13,887 bases of DNA from JAWLGW01 sp964569055 (GTDB lineage: Bacteria > Planctomycetota > J058). Below the pieces are notes generated by a model. That model was given only the letters and a program-made list of their open reading frames with translations, searched no databases and had not been told where the DNA came from. A program made the translations under genes and the position numbers. The stretch spans positions 1-13,887 of the forward strand of contig CAZMSZ010000190.1 of assembly GCA_964569055.1 (NCBI GenBank), in the 5' to 3' direction. This document shows, in pieces, positions 1 to 6,808 of this stretch. The first letter of the stretch is position 1, and every line of letters starts with the position of its first letter.

Positions 1-8
1 TTTCCTTG

Positions 9-55
9 CTAGCCCGCAAGCTGCGCCGGCTTCGCCGGCGCAGCTTGCGGGCTAG
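9..55. repeat. Perfect inverted repeat, 22-bp arms, 3-nt loop
   Basis: The arms at 9-30 and 34-55 are exact reverse complements around a TTC centre. Each arm is bounded by CTAG, and the pairing breaks at positions 8 and 56 (G against G). A TAG at 10-12 inside the left arm closes the reading frame of the downstream caspase-like gene. No T-run follows on either strand, so it is not a classical intrinsic terminator. It could be a REP-type palindromic element, a U-less transcription terminator, or a fold-back assembly artefact near a contig end. The pairing is certain; the role is not. Confidence 0.85.
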
Positions 56-144
56 GCGGCCGTGAGGACGAAGCAGGCGGGGGCACGGACGACGTCCTCA
101 TTGTCGTCTATAGCTACTACGGGCTTCAGCAAGACACACAGCCG

Positions 145-774
145 GTGTTGGCGCATCGAGTTGCAGAACTCGACACAGACTATGAGGCGATGCGTGGCTC
201 GGCCCGAGGGCTCGCCCTGGAGGAACGCCGGAGGGGAGCGCGGGCCTGGGTTCTCACGGTTGGGCGGCGCGGATCTCACCCCGACGCCAAGAACTGGCGA
301 ACGCAAGCGCATGCCATCATTGAAGCAAAGGCGCAAACTGGCGTTGACGACTGGGAACGCATCTACTTCGTCGGTCACGGCGGAATCAACAACATTGACG
401 CACCTCGGCCTCTTACAATGGGCGTGCATAGGTCGGGCCTCCCTCTTTATAAGCACGACGAGCGTATTAGCAATCCAAATCTAGTTCATATCTTCGTGAG
501 AACGTTCGACTTCTCCTTGGATCCAGGCGCGCAAATTTTTCTAGAAACTTGCGATAGTGGCTTTGTGGATGTAAATGGGAGTTCGATCGCTGGGCTTGTA
601 GCAGGTGCCTCAGGCCGGATGACACGTGGCTATCAAGGCCAATGCCAGAATCAGCCGCCGAGTCCACCTCGGCCGGCTCCGGAGGATTGGAAGGGCACGC
701 CTGAGAGTCCGCTCAGGTGGTTCGCTCCGGACGACGCAGACGAGGAGCCGAGTGATCGAGGTGAACCAAAGTGA
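145..774 (+). CDS. Caspase-fold-like (clan CD) peptidase, N-terminus uncertain
   Basis: The product resembles the caspase/CHAT/DUF4347-like fold. A hydrophobic strand ends in a His-Gly motif (IYFVGHGG, His78 counted from the GTG at 145), and 58 residues later a second strand ends in IFLETCDSG (Cys136). These fit the His/Cys catalytic dyad of clan CD proteases. The tail (about residues 165-209) is Pro/Asp/Glu-rich and looks disordered. GTG 145 is the only usable in-frame start, but codons back to 13 are open and look coding, with a strand-like DDVLIVVYSYYG at 88-123 that would suit the first core strand. The real protein therefore probably began further upstream and is cut by the palindrome. 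Base composition is about 48% GC at 421-600, far below the rest of the window. It overlaps the next gene by GTGA. The substrate is unknown; cleavage of a partner protein is an inference from the fold. Confidence 0.62.
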   Translation: MLAHRVAELDTDYEAMRGSARGLALEERRRGARAWVLTVGRRGSHPDAKNWRTQAHAIIEAKAQTGVDDWERIYFVGHGGINNIDAPRPLTMGVHRSGLPLYKHDERISNPNLVHIFVRTFDFSLDPGAQIFLETCDSGFVDVNGSSIAGLVAGASGRMTRGYQGQCQNQPPSPPRPAPEDWKGTPESPLRWFAPDDADEEPSDRGEPK

Positions 775-1445
775 TCGAGGCGACTGATCGAAGGGAGGTT
801 TCGCGCGATCGCTGGCGTCGACTACTTTCGGTTGTTGTGGCATCCATGCTTGTGGGTGGCGTCGCCGCTACGTGTGCAAGCGTGTGGCCCGGCCGGCACC
901 AAGTAGGCGGACAGGACTTGCCGTGGCTGAAGATGCGCGCTTGGGCGGGAGATGACGAGGCCCGATGGGAAATCGGCGCTCGGCTGCAAGAGGGCCGAGG
1001 AGTCGAGCGCAACGGAGCCGAGGCCCGCCACTGGCTGCTCTCGGCCCTCTATAGGGATCGAGATAGGGCGCTTGCCGGAGATCCTCAGGCAGCGCTGGGA
1101 GTCGGGCTTCTTCTGCACACGCGCCTTACGGTGACCTACGCCGACGAAGCTTTGATCTGGTATCAGCGCGCTGCTGCCGGAGAAGCCGTTGGTGGGCAGG
1201 CGGCAGTGGTCTCCCTTCTCGAGGACTATCCCGAGCTTCTCGACAAGGAGGCACGTCTAGCTCGCTTGAAGCATGATGCAACCCAGCCTGGTCCTCAACA
1301 AGCGCTCGCAGCTCAGGCCCTCGGCGCGGTGTACGAGTTTGGGCACGGCGTCCCGACTGATTTGCAAGAGGCGCGATCTTGGTACGGTCTCGGCTCCGAG
1401 CTCGGAAACGAGTACTCATCGCAATGCCTTGCACGCCTGCCGTAG
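771..1445 (+). CDS. Membrane-anchored Sel1-like repeat protein
   Basis: This 224-residue protein has a basic N-terminus, one hydrophobic segment at about residues 18-38, then Sel1-like repeats (helical hairpins related to TPRs). The recognisable units are near residues 58-93 (GDDEARWEIGARLQEGRGV), near 105-138 (GDPQAALGVGLLL with WYQRAA) and near 178-215 (LGAVYEFGHGVPTDLQEA). The A-x-x-x-L-G-x-x-Y-x-x-G-x-G-V-x-x-D pattern is the family signature. Such repeats usually act as protein-protein scaffolds. The GTG start at 771 forms a 4-nt GTGA overlap with the caspase-like gene and is preceded by GAGGTGA at 758-764, 6 nt away, which supports translational coupling. ATG 846 is a less likely alternative because it would remove half of the membrane segment. 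The predicted topology (inferred) is one membrane segment with the repeats on one side, perhaps to dock the upstream peptidase or its target. Confidence 0.75.
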   Translation: MIEATDRREVSRDRWRRLLSVVVASMLVGGVAATCASVWPGRHQVGGQDLPWLKMRAWAGDDEARWEIGARLQEGRGVERNGAEARHWLLSALYRDRDRALAGDPQAALGVGLLLHTRLTVTYADEALIWYQRAAAGEAVGGQAAVVSLLEDYPELLDKEARLARLKHDATQPGPQQALAAQALGAVYEFGHGVPTDLQEARSWYGLGSELGNEYSSQCLARLP

Positions 1446-2260
1446 CCTGTCCGGCCCGTCGAAGTGTGCTGGCACGCAGCCAGTTCGAGGCCTCTGTGGA
1501 CTCCTCGACACCAACCTGGGATCGCGCTCGCTGTCTGCTCGTTCTCGGGGGGCTTGCGTTATTGTTCGCCTGCATGCTGGTGTTGTGTGATAGGGTTTTC
1601 GTTAGGCATTTTTGTCCTCAGCTTGCGGTCGACATTGCCTGGGCGAGGGCCACTACTCCCTATCGAGCGGGTTCGCGCCGGCTCGGCGCGACGCCCTTGC
1701 CAACGGACCCCTGGGATCGCCTTTGGCTTGAGCGGATGGAGCCGACAACGCGTCTCCTTGCAACTCGTCGGAGGTCGTGCACGTTAGGGGAACCGGCGAG
1801 TTCTACTCTTGCGGTGCAAACGGTGTGGACGAGCGATTGGGAGGGGACGACTGCCGGCCGGTCACGCATGGGTCTTCTTGGGCTCTTGTTGCTTGGGCGC
1901 TGCCGTACGCTCAGTCGCTTTTGGTCGCTGCAGGGCTCGGGTCGTTGGGGGTGTATCTGGGTGCCGTGACGCCGCGCCCATCTGAAGTGTCGGTCGCCGG
2001 GTTGCGTGTCGTTGCTGTCGTCCTGGTTCTCTCCAGCCTTGGCCTTACCGCTTCTTCGGAGCTACAGGTATGCGGACCACGCGGGAGACCTACTTCGCGG
2101 GGTCGGCTACAGGGCGTTGCTTGGCCGCCCCACTTCCGTAGCGCTGGCGAGCGCAGGCGGTGCTGCCACCATTCTCCTCGCCGTTCACCGCCTCCTCCGC
2201 GCCTGCCCGCGGGGCGAGAGAATCGAAGGGAGCGAGCGGGAGTTGTGGAGCGACAGCTAG
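1424..2260 (+). pseudogene. Multi-TM protein with GspG-like segment, frameshifted twice
   Basis: One protein appears to be spread over two frames. Frame 2 from ATG 1424 (22-nt overlap with the Sel1 gene; GTG 1466 or 1496 are alternative starts) gives a hydrophobic segment (LLVLGGLALLFACMLVLC) and then TPLPTDPWDRLW. Frame 1 from about 1745 continues with GEFYSCGANGVDERLGGDD and two hydrophobic segments. Frame 2 resumes near 2060 with YADHAGDLLRGVGYRALLG, a last hydrophobic segment and the stop TAG at 2258-2260. The TDPW ... YSCGANGVDE ... GGDD order matches the C-terminal part of GspG/type II secretion pseudopilins, here inside a larger membrane protein. The two shifts, between 1732 and 1775 and between about 2040 and 2075, cancel each other. 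They may be sequencing errors or true decay. Separate small overlapping genes are possible but less convincing. Confidence 0.5.
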
Positions 2261-2509
2261 CCTCCTGACGCCAGAGGATTCTCAGCCAGCGCGCAAGTTC
2301 TAAGCCGGCCACCTACGCCGCACCAGCGGCCAGAGCAGCGCGGTGTCGACCCCACCCGCCTCGCGCGTACGTGACCCGCGCTCGGCCTGCGCTGCGCGCA
2401 GTCCGAGCTCGGTGGCGCCGGACACTCGCGTCGCGGCGGCCTGGCTTCGCACCTCGCGTCGTGGCACAGCGGGGCCCACGGTCGGCTCGCTCATGCCGGT
2501 CAGTCCCGC

Positions 2510-4327
2510 TCACCGAACGGTGTACGTCCCCCCGTGCTCCTCGGTCAGCTTGCGCAGCAGCGGGCTCTCCTGGCCGATCGAGATGGCGTGGATCGCGACC
2601 CGGCGCTCGGCGTTGAGGCGGCGGACCTCGCGCAGGATGTCGTGGTCGTGGATGAAGGCGCCGTCGGTCGGCTCGCCGTCGGACAGGAGCCAGATCGTGT
2701 CGACCTCGGCGTCCTCGAGGGTGGCGGCCAGCGGGTCGTAGATGTTCGTGCCGCCCGCGGCGCTCAGGCGGTCGACGAAGGCTTGGGCTTCCTCCTTGTG
2801 GCGGTCGCTCGCGCGGGTGGCCCGCTTCTCCCAGGCGGCGAAGCGGTTGGCGAACGCGACCACGTTGAAGGCGGTGTCCTCGTCGAGGGCCTCGATCACG
2901 CCGCGCAGCTCCCGCTGACACACCTCGAGCCGGGTCAGCGGCACGGTGCTGTCGGGGACGCGGAGCTGGCTGACCATGGAGTAGGAGATGTCGACCAGGA
3001 ACGCCACGCGCGTGCTCACGACCTCCTGGCCGTGGTACGTCGGGCGGGCGCGGGTGCGACGCGCCGGCGACGCAGGCGACGGCGGGGCGGTCGGGTCGGG
3101 GAGCTCGAAGCCTTCGCCCACCGACTCCCACCAGGGCGCCCAGTCCTCGTAGGACTCGCCCATGTCGGCCCCGGTCAGGCCGCGCAAGGCGCGCGCGATG
3201 TCGGCCTGGAGGCGGCCGCTGCGCTCGCCCTTCAGCCCCTGGATCAGCGCCGCGACGGCGGCGCGCGAGCGGTGGCGGGCCAGGGCCTCCACCGCGGCGG
3301 CGCGGGCGGCGCGGTCCTTCTCCTCCAGGGCCTCGGCCGCCGCCGCGACCACGCGCGGGTCTTGCGAGCCGGCCAGCGCGCCGAGCGCCAGGGCCGGGCG
3401 GTCGCGGGCGAGCTCGAGCAGCGCCTCGAGCGCCGCGCCGTGGGCGCCGATCTGGCCGACGGCCAGCGCGGCTGCGAGGGCCACGTCGCGCTGGCGCGCG
3501 CGCACCAGCGGGGCGAGCCGGGCCAGCACACTCGAGGCGGCCTCGCCGCGGCCGGCGTGGCGCTCGCCGAGCGCCAGCGCGGCGGCCGCGCGGAGCTCCG
3601 AGCGGCCGCGGTCGAGCCGCGCGAACAGGGCCGCGTCGAGGTCGGCGTGGCCGCAGGCGGAGGCCGCGCGCAACAGCGCGGGAATGGCCTCGGGGTGGGG
3701 CGGGCGACGCGGCCGCAGCGCCTGCTGCGCGAACCACGCGTCGACCGGCTGCTGCCCCACCAGCTCGCGCAGCGCCGCGCAGGCCGCGTTGACGAGCGAG
3801 GGCGGCGGCTCGTCGGCGAGCGCGCGGGTCAAGGCCTCGGCCACGGGGACGCGCGGGTAGCGGCGCAGCGCCCAGGCGGCCGCCACCCGCAGCGAGTCGT
3901 CCTCGGCGTCGGCGAGCAGGCGCAAGAAGCGGTCGGGCGGGACGGGCGGTTCGATCGCGGTGAGGCCCTGGAGGGCCGAGCGGCGCTCCGCCTCGCGGCC
4001 GCGGTCGAGGACCTCCTCCAGGACCGCCTGCGCCGGCGGCACGCCGACCTGCCCGATCAAGCGCAGGGCGAGCGCGCGCAGCGCCGGCTCGCGCTCGCTC
4101 CGCCGCACGCCGTCGAGGTACTCCACGCACTCGCGCGTGCGGTGCGCGGTCAGCGCGCGGAGCGCCACGGCGCGCCGCTCCAGCGGCTCGCGGGCGCTCG
4201 CTTCGTACTCCGCGACCAGCGCCGCGAAGGGACGGGGCGGGGCCGGCTCGTCCTGCGCGCGGACGAGCGCGCTCGGCGCGAGCGCGAGCGTCAGCAGCGC
4301 GAGCAGGTGCGCGGCTCGGGGCCGCAC
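2510..4327 (-). CDS. Secreted HEAT-repeat / von Willebrand factor A protein
   Basis: The product has about 605 residues. An N-terminal signal peptide (AAHLLALLTLALAPSALVRA, cut probably before QDEP) leads into Ala/Leu/Arg-rich helical repeats of HEAT/armadillo type at about residues 40-385. A linker follows, then a C-terminal VWA domain at about 435-604. The metal-ion-dependent adhesion site is complete: DISYS at residues 446-450, Thr in GGTNIYD near 529 and Asp in LLSDGEPTDG near 545. VWA domains bind protein ligands through the bound cation, so an extracytoplasmic adhesion or assembly role is likely. I chose GTG 4327 because GGAG lies 5 nt upstream and the signal peptide starts directly. 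An ATG at 4429 would add 34 unlikely residues. The start sits 2 nt after the frameshifted end of the upstream gene, so the two are probably co-transcribed. Convergent with the left-hand island. Confidence 0.85.
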   Translation of the reverse strand: MRPRAAHLLALLTLALAPSALVRAQDEPAPPRPFAALVAEYEASAREPLERRAVALRALTAHRTRECVEYLDGVRRSEREPALRALALRLIGQVGVPPAQAVLEEVLDRGREAERRSALQGLTAIEPPVPPDRFLRLLADAEDDSLRVAAAWALRRYPRVPVAEALTRALADEPPPSLVNAACAALRELVGQQPVDAWFAQQALRPRRPPHPEAIPALLRAASACGHADLDAALFARLDRGRSELRAAAALALGERHAGRGEAASSVLARLAPLVRARQRDVALAAALAVGQIGAHGAALEALLELARDRPALALGALAGSQDPRVVAAAAEALEEKDRAARAAAVEALARHRSRAAVAALIQGLKGERSGRLQADIARALRGLTGADMGESYEDWAPWWESVGEGFELPDPTAPPSPASPARRTRARPTYHGQEVVSTRVAFLVDISYSMVSQLRVPDSTVPLTRLEVCQRELRGVIEALDEDTAFNVVAFANRFAAWEKRATRASDRHKEEAQAFVDRLSAAGGTNIYDPLAATLEDAEVDTIWLLSDGEPTDGAFIHDHDILREVRRLNAERRVAIHAISIGQESPLLRKLTEEHGGTYTVR

Positions 4328-4329
4328 CG

Positions 4330-4448
4330 CTACTCCGGCACCTCGACGGGCATGCCCGCCGCCTTCGTGGCCCGCAGCAGTCGCGCGGGGGTGTGGTTCT
4401 TCGCCCAGCCGCGCTCGTCGATCACCCATGACGCCAGGCCAGCCGCAG
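4330..4448 (-). other. Displaced C-terminal codons of the 5342 gene (frameshift tail)
   Basis: In a second minus-strand frame this stretch encodes a coding-like peptide beginning ASWVIDERGWAKNHTPARLL and ending PVEVPE, with TAG at 4330-4332. It lies directly after the point where the 5342-4422 frame stops prematurely (LRLAWRHG-stop). Its stop falls 2 nt before the ribosome-binding-site-supported GTG 4327 of the VWA gene, as expected for the true end of the upstream operon member. I infer a single-base deletion or error around 4425-4448. The peptide has no other ribosome binding site or sensible start of its own. It may be real mutation or a base-calling error in a GC-rich draft assembly. Confidence 0.6.
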
Positions 4449-5342
4449 CTCGCCGAACGCGCCCGTGACCTCGCCGCTCTGCGGGTCGCCCGGGTTCTCG
4501 AGGTCGAGGTGCACGTTCACGGGCGAGCCGCCGCGGAAGTGGAGCTGCAGGCCGCGCAACCGGCTGCGCACCCCCCACGGGCGTCCGCGCCCCGCAGCCC
4601 ACCACGGCCCGAACCCGCGCGCCGCCAGCGCCCGCTGCAGCGCGGCCGGCTCGAGGCTCGGCTCGAACAACAGCACGCCGTCCTGACCCACGTAGCGGAT
4701 CGCCCGCACGAAGCGCCACACGGCGTCGCGGGTCATCTTCGCGACCAGACACCCCAGCGCGACGCGCTGCCCATGGGACAGCCCGTCGTAGCCGCGCTCG
4801 GCGCGGGCCTCGCGCTCGGGGACCGGCAGCTCACCGTAGACCCGCGCGCGCCAGGCGTCGAACGGCTCGGTGTGGCCGGGCTGCGGCGGCAGGCTCTGGA
4901 GCGGTCCCACCAGCGCGTCGCGCTCGGCCGCGGTGAGCCGCCCCCAGCGCGAGGTGGGCGTCCGCCAGCGCGTCCCGCCGGGCGACTCGAGGCCGAGGCG
5001 CGCGTCGCGCCACACCACCGGCCACTCGGCCGCCGGCCCGAGGGTCGTCGCGGGCTCCTCGGCGCCGACCGCGCCCGTCATGCCGCGCGCGCGCCCCGCC
5101 CAGCGCACCTCCAGCCGCGCCGGGCGCGGCTCGGCGCCGTCCGGCGCGCTCGCGGGCAACAGCCGCGCCTGCCCGCGGCGCTCGTCCTGGCGCAGCGCCA
5201 GCAGCCCCGGCGCGCCGTGCCGCGCGACCACCAGGGGGTCGCCGCCCCGCGCGTCCTCGTAGGTGCCGAGGAGCGCCTCGGGCTGGCCGCGCGCGGGCAG
5301 CGCGAGGGCCAGCAGGACCAACGACCAGGAGACCGCGCGCAT
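4422..5342 (-). CDS. Secreted protein of unknown function, truncated by a frameshift
   Basis: The uninterrupted frame gives 306 residues. ATG 5342 is followed by a clear signal peptide (RAVSWSLVLLALALPARG, cut probably before QPE). The mature part shows no domain I recognise. It has a basic, Trp-rich C-terminal half with segments such as RFVRAIRYVGQDGVLLFEPS and VNVHLDLENPGDPQSGE, which look like a folded alpha/beta domain. The frame ends abruptly at TGA 4422-4424, but coding sense continues in another frame to 4330, so the intact product would be about 335 residues. A GGGGG run 2 nt before the ATG is a modest ribosome binding site. It is the first gene of a minus-strand pair with the HEAT/VWA gene and is divergent from the cytochrome gene, with an 83-bp shared upstream region. 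Export together with the VWA protein suggests a common extracytoplasmic role (inferred). Confidence 0.7.
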   Translation of the reverse strand: MRAVSWSLVLLALALPARGQPEALLGTYEDARGGDPLVVARHGAPGLLALRQDERRGQARLLPASAPDGAEPRPARLEVRWAGRARGMTGAVGAEEPATTLGPAAEWPVVWRDARLGLESPGGTRWRTPTSRWGRLTAAERDALVGPLQSLPPQPGHTEPFDAWRARVYGELPVPEREARAERGYDGLSHGQRVALGCLVAKMTRDAVWRFVRAIRYVGQDGVLLFEPSLEPAALQRALAARGFGPWWAAGRGRPWGVRSRLRGLQLHFRGGSPVNVHLDLENPGDPQSGEVTGAFGELRLAWRHG

Positions 5343-5412
5343 GCCCCCAGTCGACGCCAGCCCGGCGCTGGTTGCAAGCCCGTTCCTCCAGGTCGCGGCG
5401 GACCGGGGGCTC

Positions 5413-5420
5413 GGGAGGTG
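5413..5420 (+). promoter_or_regulatory. Ribosome binding site fixing GTG 5426
   Basis: GGGAGGTG ends 5 nt before GTG 5426, an ideal spacing. The in-frame ATG 5435 would be 14 nt away, so GTG 5426 is the preferred start of the cytochrome gene. Confidence 0.6.
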
Positions 5421-5425
5421 TTAGC

Positions 5426-6808
5426 GTGAGCCCCATGGCGAGCCGCCTCGAAGCTCGAGCCGTGCGCGGGGTCGCGCTCGCGACCCTCGCCGGCCTGTTC
5501 GCGCTGGTGGCGCGCTCGCCCGGGCAGGCGGAGGAGGCGGCGGGGCCGCTGCGGATCGCGGCCTGCGGGCAGAGCCTGGGCAGCCTCGAGCCGTGCGAGT
5601 GCGTGGACGGCATGCGGGGCGGGTATCCGCGGCGTCTGGCGCTCCTGGCCAAGCTGCGCCGCGAGGAGACCCCGCTGCTGCTGCTCGACGGCGGCGACCT
5701 GACCGGCGCGATCGACCACCCGCGGCTGCTCGAGCTGCAGGCGGGCGCGGCGCTCGACCTGCTCGCGCAGGCCGGGGCCTCCGCCGTCGCCGTGGGCGAG
5801 CGCGACCTGCGCCTGGGGGCCGAGCGCCTGAGCCGCCTGGCGGCGCGGGCCGGGGTCACGCTGCTCGCCTGCAACCTGCGCCGGGGCGAGGCGCGCCCGT
5901 TCGGCGCGCGCGTGGTGCTCCGCCGCGGCGGGCGGACCGTCGCCGTCACGGCCGCGCTCGACCCCCCCCTGGGGGACCCGACCGGCGAGCTCACGATCGA
6001 CCCGCCGGGCCCGGCCGTGCGCGCCGCGCTGGCCGACGCGCCGGCGGGCGCCCTGCGCGTGGTGCTGTTCCACGGCGACGCCGCGGCCGCCCGGGACGCC
6101 CTCGGCGAGCTCGCCGCGGAGGGGCGGATCGACGTGGTCCTCTGCGGGCACGACCGCTTCGAGGCGCTGCCGCTCGCGCGCCTCGGCGGCGCCTGGCAGG
6201 TCGAGCTGCTCCGCGACGCGCGCGCCCTGAGCGTGCTCGCGCTGCCGGGCGGCGACGAGCGCGAGGCGCGCCTCGAGCACCTCCCGCTCGACGCGCACGT
6301 GCCCGACGACCCGCTCGCTCAGGAGCGGGTCGAGCGCTACTACCGCGACGCGGCCGGGCTCCCCGCGCCCGAGCGGCACCCCGTCCCGGGCGGCGGGAGC
6401 TTCGTGGGCGCCGCGGCCTGCCAGGCCTGCCACCCCGGGCCGTGGGAGCAGTTCGTGGGGAGCGCCCATCACGACGCTCAGCGCAAGGTCCTCGCCAAGG
6501 ACCCGCGCCGCGGCCGCCTCGCCGAGTGCACCGCGTGTCACGTCACCGGCTACGGGTTCGAGGGCGGCTTCGTCGACCTCGAGGCCACCCCGCACCTCGG
6601 CGAGGTCGGCTGCGAGGCCTGCCACGGGGTGGGCGGCGCCCACGTCGCGCGCGGCGGCGGGCGCGGCTACGGCGTCCGCCCGGGCTTCCCCGAGAGCTGG
6701 CGCGCGGTGTGCGTCCGCTGCCACGACCCGACCAACAGCCCGGGGTTCGACCTCGAGCGGGGCCTCGAGGCGATCCGCCACTGGGAGCCGCGTGAGCGGG
6801 GACGCTGA
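5426..6808 (+). CDS. Secreted metallophosphatase-like / tetrahaem cytochrome c fusion
   Basis: The product has about 460 residues, with an export signal at about residues 4-35 (cut near GQA-EEA). Residues 40-300 resemble the calcineurin-like/5'-nucleotidase metallophosphatase fold: LLLLDGGDLTG (DxGD), VAVGERD in place of the usual GNH(E/D), LFHGD, and LCGHDR in place of GHxH. Several expected metal ligands are therefore replaced, and catalysis is doubtful. The C-terminal part carries four c-type haem motifs, CQACH (332), CTACH (368), CEACH (396) and CVRCH (429). Extra histidines (SAHHDAQ) and GFVDLEATPHLGEVGCEACHG spacing are typical of cytochrome c554-like multihaem proteins. Haem attachment needs the periplasm, which agrees with the signal. 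Electron transfer is expected; partner and donor are unknown. The last 17 nt overlap the next gene. Fusions of these two domains are known in environmental bacteria, so the architecture is not new in itself. Confidence 0.82.
   Translation: MSPMASRLEARAVRGVALATLAGLFALVARSPGQAEEAAGPLRIAACGQSLGSLEPCECVDGMRGGYPRRLALLAKLRREETPLLLLDGGDLTGAIDHPRLLELQAGAALDLLAQAGASAVAVGERDLRLGAERLSRLAARAGVTLLACNLRRGEARPFGARVVLRRGGRTVAVTAALDPPLGDPTGELTIDPPGPAVRAALADAPAGALRVVLFHGDAAAARDALGELAAEGRIDVVLCGHDRFEALPLARLGGAWQVELLRDARALSVLALPGGDEREARLEHLPLDAHVPDDPLAQERVERYYRDAAGLPAPERHPVPGGGSFVGAAACQACHPGPWEQFVGSAHHDAQRKVLAKDPRRGRLAECTACHVTGYGFEGGFVDLEATPHLGEVGCEACHGVGGAHVARGGGRGYGVRPGFPESWRAVCVRCHDPTNSPGFDLERGLEAIRHWEPRERGR

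Noticed and set aside
9..55. Intrinsic terminator
   Set aside because: The hairpin is strong, but neither strand has a T-run after it.
2261..2509. A small gene or a shared terminator between the convergent left island and the VWA gene
   Set aside because: Open frames here lack ribosome binding sites and look like shadows; no stem with a T-run is visible.
2534..4468. Long plus-strand open frame opposite the HEAT/VWA gene
   Set aside because: Its translation is low-complexity Arg/Gly/Ala-rich, while the opposite strand gives a signal peptide and a full VWA metal site.
4330..4752. A separate 140-residue minus-strand gene
   Set aside because: Only its last ~35 residues look coding; the first hundred are an Arg/Gly-rich shadow of the secreted-protein gene. 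It is better explained as that gene's frameshifted tail.
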